From Bacteroidaceae bacterium (GTDB lineage: Bacteria; Bacteroidota; Bacteroidia; Bacteroidales; Bacteroidaceae): a stretch of DNA of 26,589 nucleotides. Each line of letters starts with the position of its first letter. Within the stretch, counting starts at the first letter, position 1. The DNA lies in contig JAGBYN010000029.1 in NCBI GenBank assembly GCA_017628775.1, forward strand, positions 1-26,589. Reading direction: 5' to 3'. Below the pieces are notes generated by a model, which worked only from the letters and a program-made list of their open reading frames with translations, ran no database searches and was not told the origin of the DNA. A program made the position numbers and the translations under genes. Positions 24,599 to 26,589 of the stretch are shown in pieces.

Positions 24599-24961
24599 TT
24601 AGGTGATGATGGTGATGTTGTGCTCTTCGCGTGTGCGACGGGGTATTTTCTTGATGACCTCATTGTAACTGTGGCGGATGAGGCCCTGGATGAGCTCGTC
24701 GGTGAGTGTGCCGTAAAGGTTGAGTTGGTTCCAATGTTTCTTGTTCATGTGCCAGGCGCCTGTGATTTCAGGATGGCGGTCGCGCAGTTCTATCGCGTAA
24801 TCGGGGTCGCATTTCAGCACGAACCATTCGGTGCGCTCAAGGTCGAGCATCGCAAAGATGCGCCCTCTAATGCGAAAGGCAAGTGTGGTTTCGTCGAAAG
24901 GGAAGTCCTCCGTGGCGTAAGGTAATGAAAGGCAATATTCGCGGACGGTTTCGATATTCAT
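24599..24961 (-). CDS. MmcQ/YjbR family protein
   Basis: 120 residues. It starts MNIETVREYCLSLPYATEDF and has FDETTLAFRIRGRIFAML (22-39), LKCDPDYAIELRDRHPEI (49-66) and HMNKKHWNQLNL (70-81), the full MmcQ/YjbR (PF04237) pattern with a CyaY-like, double-wing fold. Some members bind DNA, but the cellular role is unclear. The length is normal. Confidence 0.9.
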   Translation of the reverse strand: MNIETVREYCLSLPYATEDFPFDETTLAFRIRGRIFAMLDLERTEWFVLKCDPDYAIELRDRHPEITGAWHMNKKHWNQLNLYGTLTDELIQGLIRHSYNEVIKKIPRRTREEHNITIIT

Positions 24962-25005
24962 GGGAAATATTTAGGATTGTTGGGGATCTAAAAGTCTTTA
25001 AAGTC

Positions 25006-25037
25006 TTGTGAGGAAAACCACATGGCTTTCCTCACAA
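25006..25037 (-). terminator. Hairpin between the unrecognised gene and yjbR
   Basis: TTGTGAGGAAA (25006-25016) pairs perfectly with TTTCCTCACAA (25027-25037). On the minus strand it is followed by GACTTTAAAGACTTTT. It may end or attenuate the YjbQ-CrcB transcript before yjbR. Confidence 0.55.
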
Positions 25038-25055
25038 CTTTATAACCTCACAACC

Positions 25056-25343
25056 TTAATTAACGGGTTCAAGATGATCTTCGTTGGGCCAATGAGGCAG
25101 GAAGAAGAGTGGACGGGGTTTGCCTCCAAGGGTGCTCCAGTCAATGCGTTTGAGGCCGCTGAAGTCGGGTGGGCCGAAGGCAAAGGAACGACCGTAGAGC
25201 AGGATGGCTCCTCGACTATCGTCAATCTTCCAAAGTCCGCCGCCATAGTGGCAATCTTCGTTCCATGCAAGAAGGTCGCGGTGTTGATAGACACGTCCGA
25301 ACTTGAGGACGCCTTCGTGGGTGATGATGAATTTCTGATACAT
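25056..25343 (-). CDS. Conserved-looking small protein, unrecognised
   Basis: 95 residues, soluble, starting MYQKFIITHEGVLKFGRVYQHRDL. It has a glycine-, tryptophan- and histidine-rich middle (DCHYGGGLWKIDD) and a proline-rich end (GKPRPLFFLPHWPNEDHLEP). I do not recognise the family. Gene-like composition, an ATG start and tight spacing (12 bp after crcB on the same strand) support a real gene. The FGPPDF and GGLWKIDD segments could belong to a small nucleic-acid or ligand-binding domain, but this is a guess. Confidence 0.65.
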   Translation of the reverse strand: MYQKFIITHEGVLKFGRVYQHRDLLAWNEDCHYGGGLWKIDDSRGAILLYGRSFAFGPPDFSGLKRIDWSTLGGKPRPLFFLPHWPNEDHLEPVN

Positions 25344-25355
25344 GTTTTCTTTAAT

Positions 25356-25727
25356 TTACTTAACCATCCATATTCCGAGGAAAACAAGGCAGATGCCGAT
25401 AAGCACACTTGCCCCGGTGTAAATGATAAATTCCGAAATATGGCCACTTTGCAACATCTGTTGTCCTTCGTAGGCAAAGGTTGAGAACGTGGTGAACCCT
25501 CCACAGAGTCCAGTCGTGAGCAGCAAATACCATGAATTTGAAGCATTGCCAAACCGACTAAATAGTCCGTAGATGATACCAAAGATAAGGCATCCCAGTA
25601 GGTTCACAGCCAAGGTGCCCCATGGAAAGCCTGTTCCGCACAGGTGTTTCATGAGGTGAGATATGTAAAACCGCAGGGCACCTCCAGTAAAACTGCCTGC
25701 ACCTACAATGAGTATTGATTGAAGCAT
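25356..25727 (-). CDS. crcB: Fluoride exporter CrcB/Fluc
   Basis: 123 residues, four membrane helices. GGALRFYISH (15-24), WGTLAVNLLGC (36-46, with the conserved Asn) and GLCGGFTTFSTFAYE (73-87) are the signature Fluc motifs; the FTTFSTF stretch lines the fluoride pore. It works as a dimer in dual orientation. A single copy is expected to homodimerise. The 20-bp gap to yjbQ leaves no room for a fluoride riboswitch directly upstream, and none is visible before yjbQ. Confidence 0.95.
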   Translation of the reverse strand: MLQSILIVGAGSFTGGALRFYISHLMKHLCGTGFPWGTLAVNLLGCLIFGIIYGLFSRFGNASNSWYLLLTTGLCGGFTTFSTFAYEGQQMLQSGHISEFIIYTGASVLIGICLVFLGIWMVK

Positions 25728-25747
25728 GTTGAACTGAAATGATAAAC

Positions 25748-26161
25748 TTATTCGTAAACGGTAGCTACTATTTTTCGAGCACCCCCATAATCACGGAATT
25801 CGCAGAGGTAGATGCCTTGCCACGTGCCGAGGTTAGGTTTGCCATTGGTTATGGGAATGGTAAGGCTCACGCCAAACAAAGACGACTTAGCGTGGGCGGG
25901 CATATCGTCGAGACCTTCCATCGTGTGGTCGTAATAAGGTTCTCCCTCACGCACGAGGCGATCCATGATTTTGCTCATGTCCGTGCGCACATCGGGGTCG
26001 GCATTCTCGTTGATGGTGAGTGCGCACGAAGTGTGTTGCACAAAGAGGTTGAGCATGCCCACTTCAGGCAACGGACGGGGCAGATGCTCCATCACCTCAT
26101 GCGTGATGAGGTGGCACCCACGCCGTTTGGGTGAGAGTTTAAAGGTGGTTTGCGTTATCAT
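25748..26161 (-). CDS. yjbQ: YjbQ/UPF0047 family protein
   Basis: 137 residues from the ATG at 26161, the usual family length. The longer frame to 26227 adds an AT-rich lead and is rejected. VQHTSCALTINENADPDV (41-58) and GTWQGIYLCEFRD (112-124) are the conserved UPF0047 segments, with the histidines that form the active or metal site. E. coli YjbQ has weak thiamine-phosphate synthase activity; the true role is unsettled. It is the first gene of a minus-strand group with crcB and the unrecognised gene. Confidence 0.9.
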   Translation of the reverse strand: MITQTTFKLSPKRRGCHLITHEVMEHLPRPLPEVGMLNLFVQHTSCALTINENADPDVRTDMSKIMDRLVREGEPYYDHTMEGLDDMPAHAKSSLFGVSLTIPITNGKPNLGTWQGIYLCEFRDYGGARKIVATVYE

Positions 26162-26398
26162 TAGGTGGAACTTGAAATTACGATATCGATTTTGCAACGA
26201 AAATATAAAGTTATTGTTGAATGTCAAAGTCTCGTTCGTAATAAACTTAACTGCAAGAGCGTAAAAGCATGAGGTTAACTTTTAATAGCTTTTATGGCAT
26301 GAGCTTAAGCAAAAGTAATAAGAATATATGAGAGTAAACATGTTTTCTATTGATATGCTTAAAAATAATTTCTAATCAGCCTTCTTTATGGTATAAAT

Positions 26399-26433
26399 AA
26401 ATGTCAGTACTCCATGATAGAATACTGACATTT
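26399..26433. terminator. Hairpin next to the transposase 3' end
   Basis: AAATGTCAGTA (26399-26409) and TACTGACATTT (26423-26433) are perfectly complementary over 11 bp around a 13-nt loop. It lies 26 nt past the transposase stop codon. It could be a terminator or a subterminal IS hairpin. The stretch 26162-26459 otherwise holds no gene I can see. Confidence 0.6.
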
Positions 26434-26459
26434 TATTTCCAAGTCTAATTAGTCGTCCC

Positions 26460-26589
26460 TTAAAAATCCATTTTCAGAGAAATTCTATCATTAATTAGGA
26501 TTTCTCTGATTTTTTGTATAAGCCACAAAAGAGCTCTCATTGCTCTTTTGAAGTTATATGCAGCAGCTGCAAGAATAACATTCACAGAA
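26460..26589 (-). CDS. Transposase C-terminus (IS5/IS1182-like), partial
   Basis: The last 42 codons of a gene that continues past the window edge, ending at TAA (26460-26462). VILAAAAYNFKRAMRALLW followed by LIQKIREIL is the typical end of IS5/IS1182-type DDE transposases in Bacteroidales, where an AAAYNF-RAM helix lies at the C-terminus. The DDE residues themselves are outside the window. IS family is inferred from this end only. Confidence 0.75.
   Translation of the reverse strand, partial: SVNVILAAAAYNFKRAMRALLWLIQKIREILINDRISLKMDF

Noticed and set aside
25728..25747. Fluoride riboswitch before crcB
   Set aside because: Only 20 bp separate crcB from yjbQ, too short for the aptamer, and no candidate is visible upstream of yjbQ.

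Overview
The window looks like a Bacteroidales chromosome, most likely Prevotellaceae. Several gene starts are preceded by the Bacteroidota -7 element TAnnTTTG (strongest before 8944 and 20840). Ribosome binding sites are weak. Families typical of the order are present: DUF3316, GH110, WbqC, carboxypeptidase-regulatory-like proteins and OMP_b-brl porins. No rRNA, tRNA or CRISPR array is visible. All family names come from reading the protein sequences; no database search was run.

Layout. (1) 1-848: AT-rich flank with an inverted repeat, a doubtful ORF and an alternating array of five TACCA...TGGTA palindromes. (2) 849-5990, minus: a secreted GH110 alpha-1,3-galactosidase, a WbqC-like protein, a divergent S26 signal peptidase homologue, an S41 protease lipoprotein and a DUF3316 protein. 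(3) 5991-6561: gene-free, densely structured DNA that resembles an interspersed repeat. (4) 6562-9165, plus: DedA, LolD-like ATPase, CvfB-like RNA-binding protein, DUF2795. (5) 9204-15559: an accessory, mostly AT-rich segment. It holds a ClpP-like gene interrupted by one in-frame TGA, a divergent 861-residue WG-repeat protein with a PEGA-like N-terminus, broken gene remnants, an AAA/DUF4143 ATPase with 22-bp spaced operator-like repeats in its leader, and three 70-bp tandem repeats. (6) 15560-20589, plus: an envelope-glycan operon of ArnT-like GT-C transferase, LTA-synthase-like phosphotransferase, GtrA flippase and GtrB-type GT2, closed by a perfect 14-bp terminator. (7) 20840-22018: an MFS transporter with a textbook promoter and terminator. 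(8) 22372-26161, minus: OMP beta-barrel, carboxypeptidase-regulatory-like protein, DUF1294, YjbR, an unrecognised protein, CrcB and YjbQ. (9) 26460-end: the C-terminus of an IS5/IS1182-like transposase.

How the genes fit together. The clearest functional unit is 15560-20589. GtrB and GtrA would make and flip a polyprenyl-phosphate sugar, the ArnT-like enzyme would transfer it to an outer-leaflet acceptor, and the LTA-synthase-like enzyme would add a phospho-alcohol group such as phosphoethanolamine or phosphoglycerol. The target is unknown. The best places to look for something undescribed are the ClpP-like/WG-repeat divergent pair, the palindrome array at 548-649, the 70-bp repeats at 15086-15298, and the four-gene glycan/phosphate operon.
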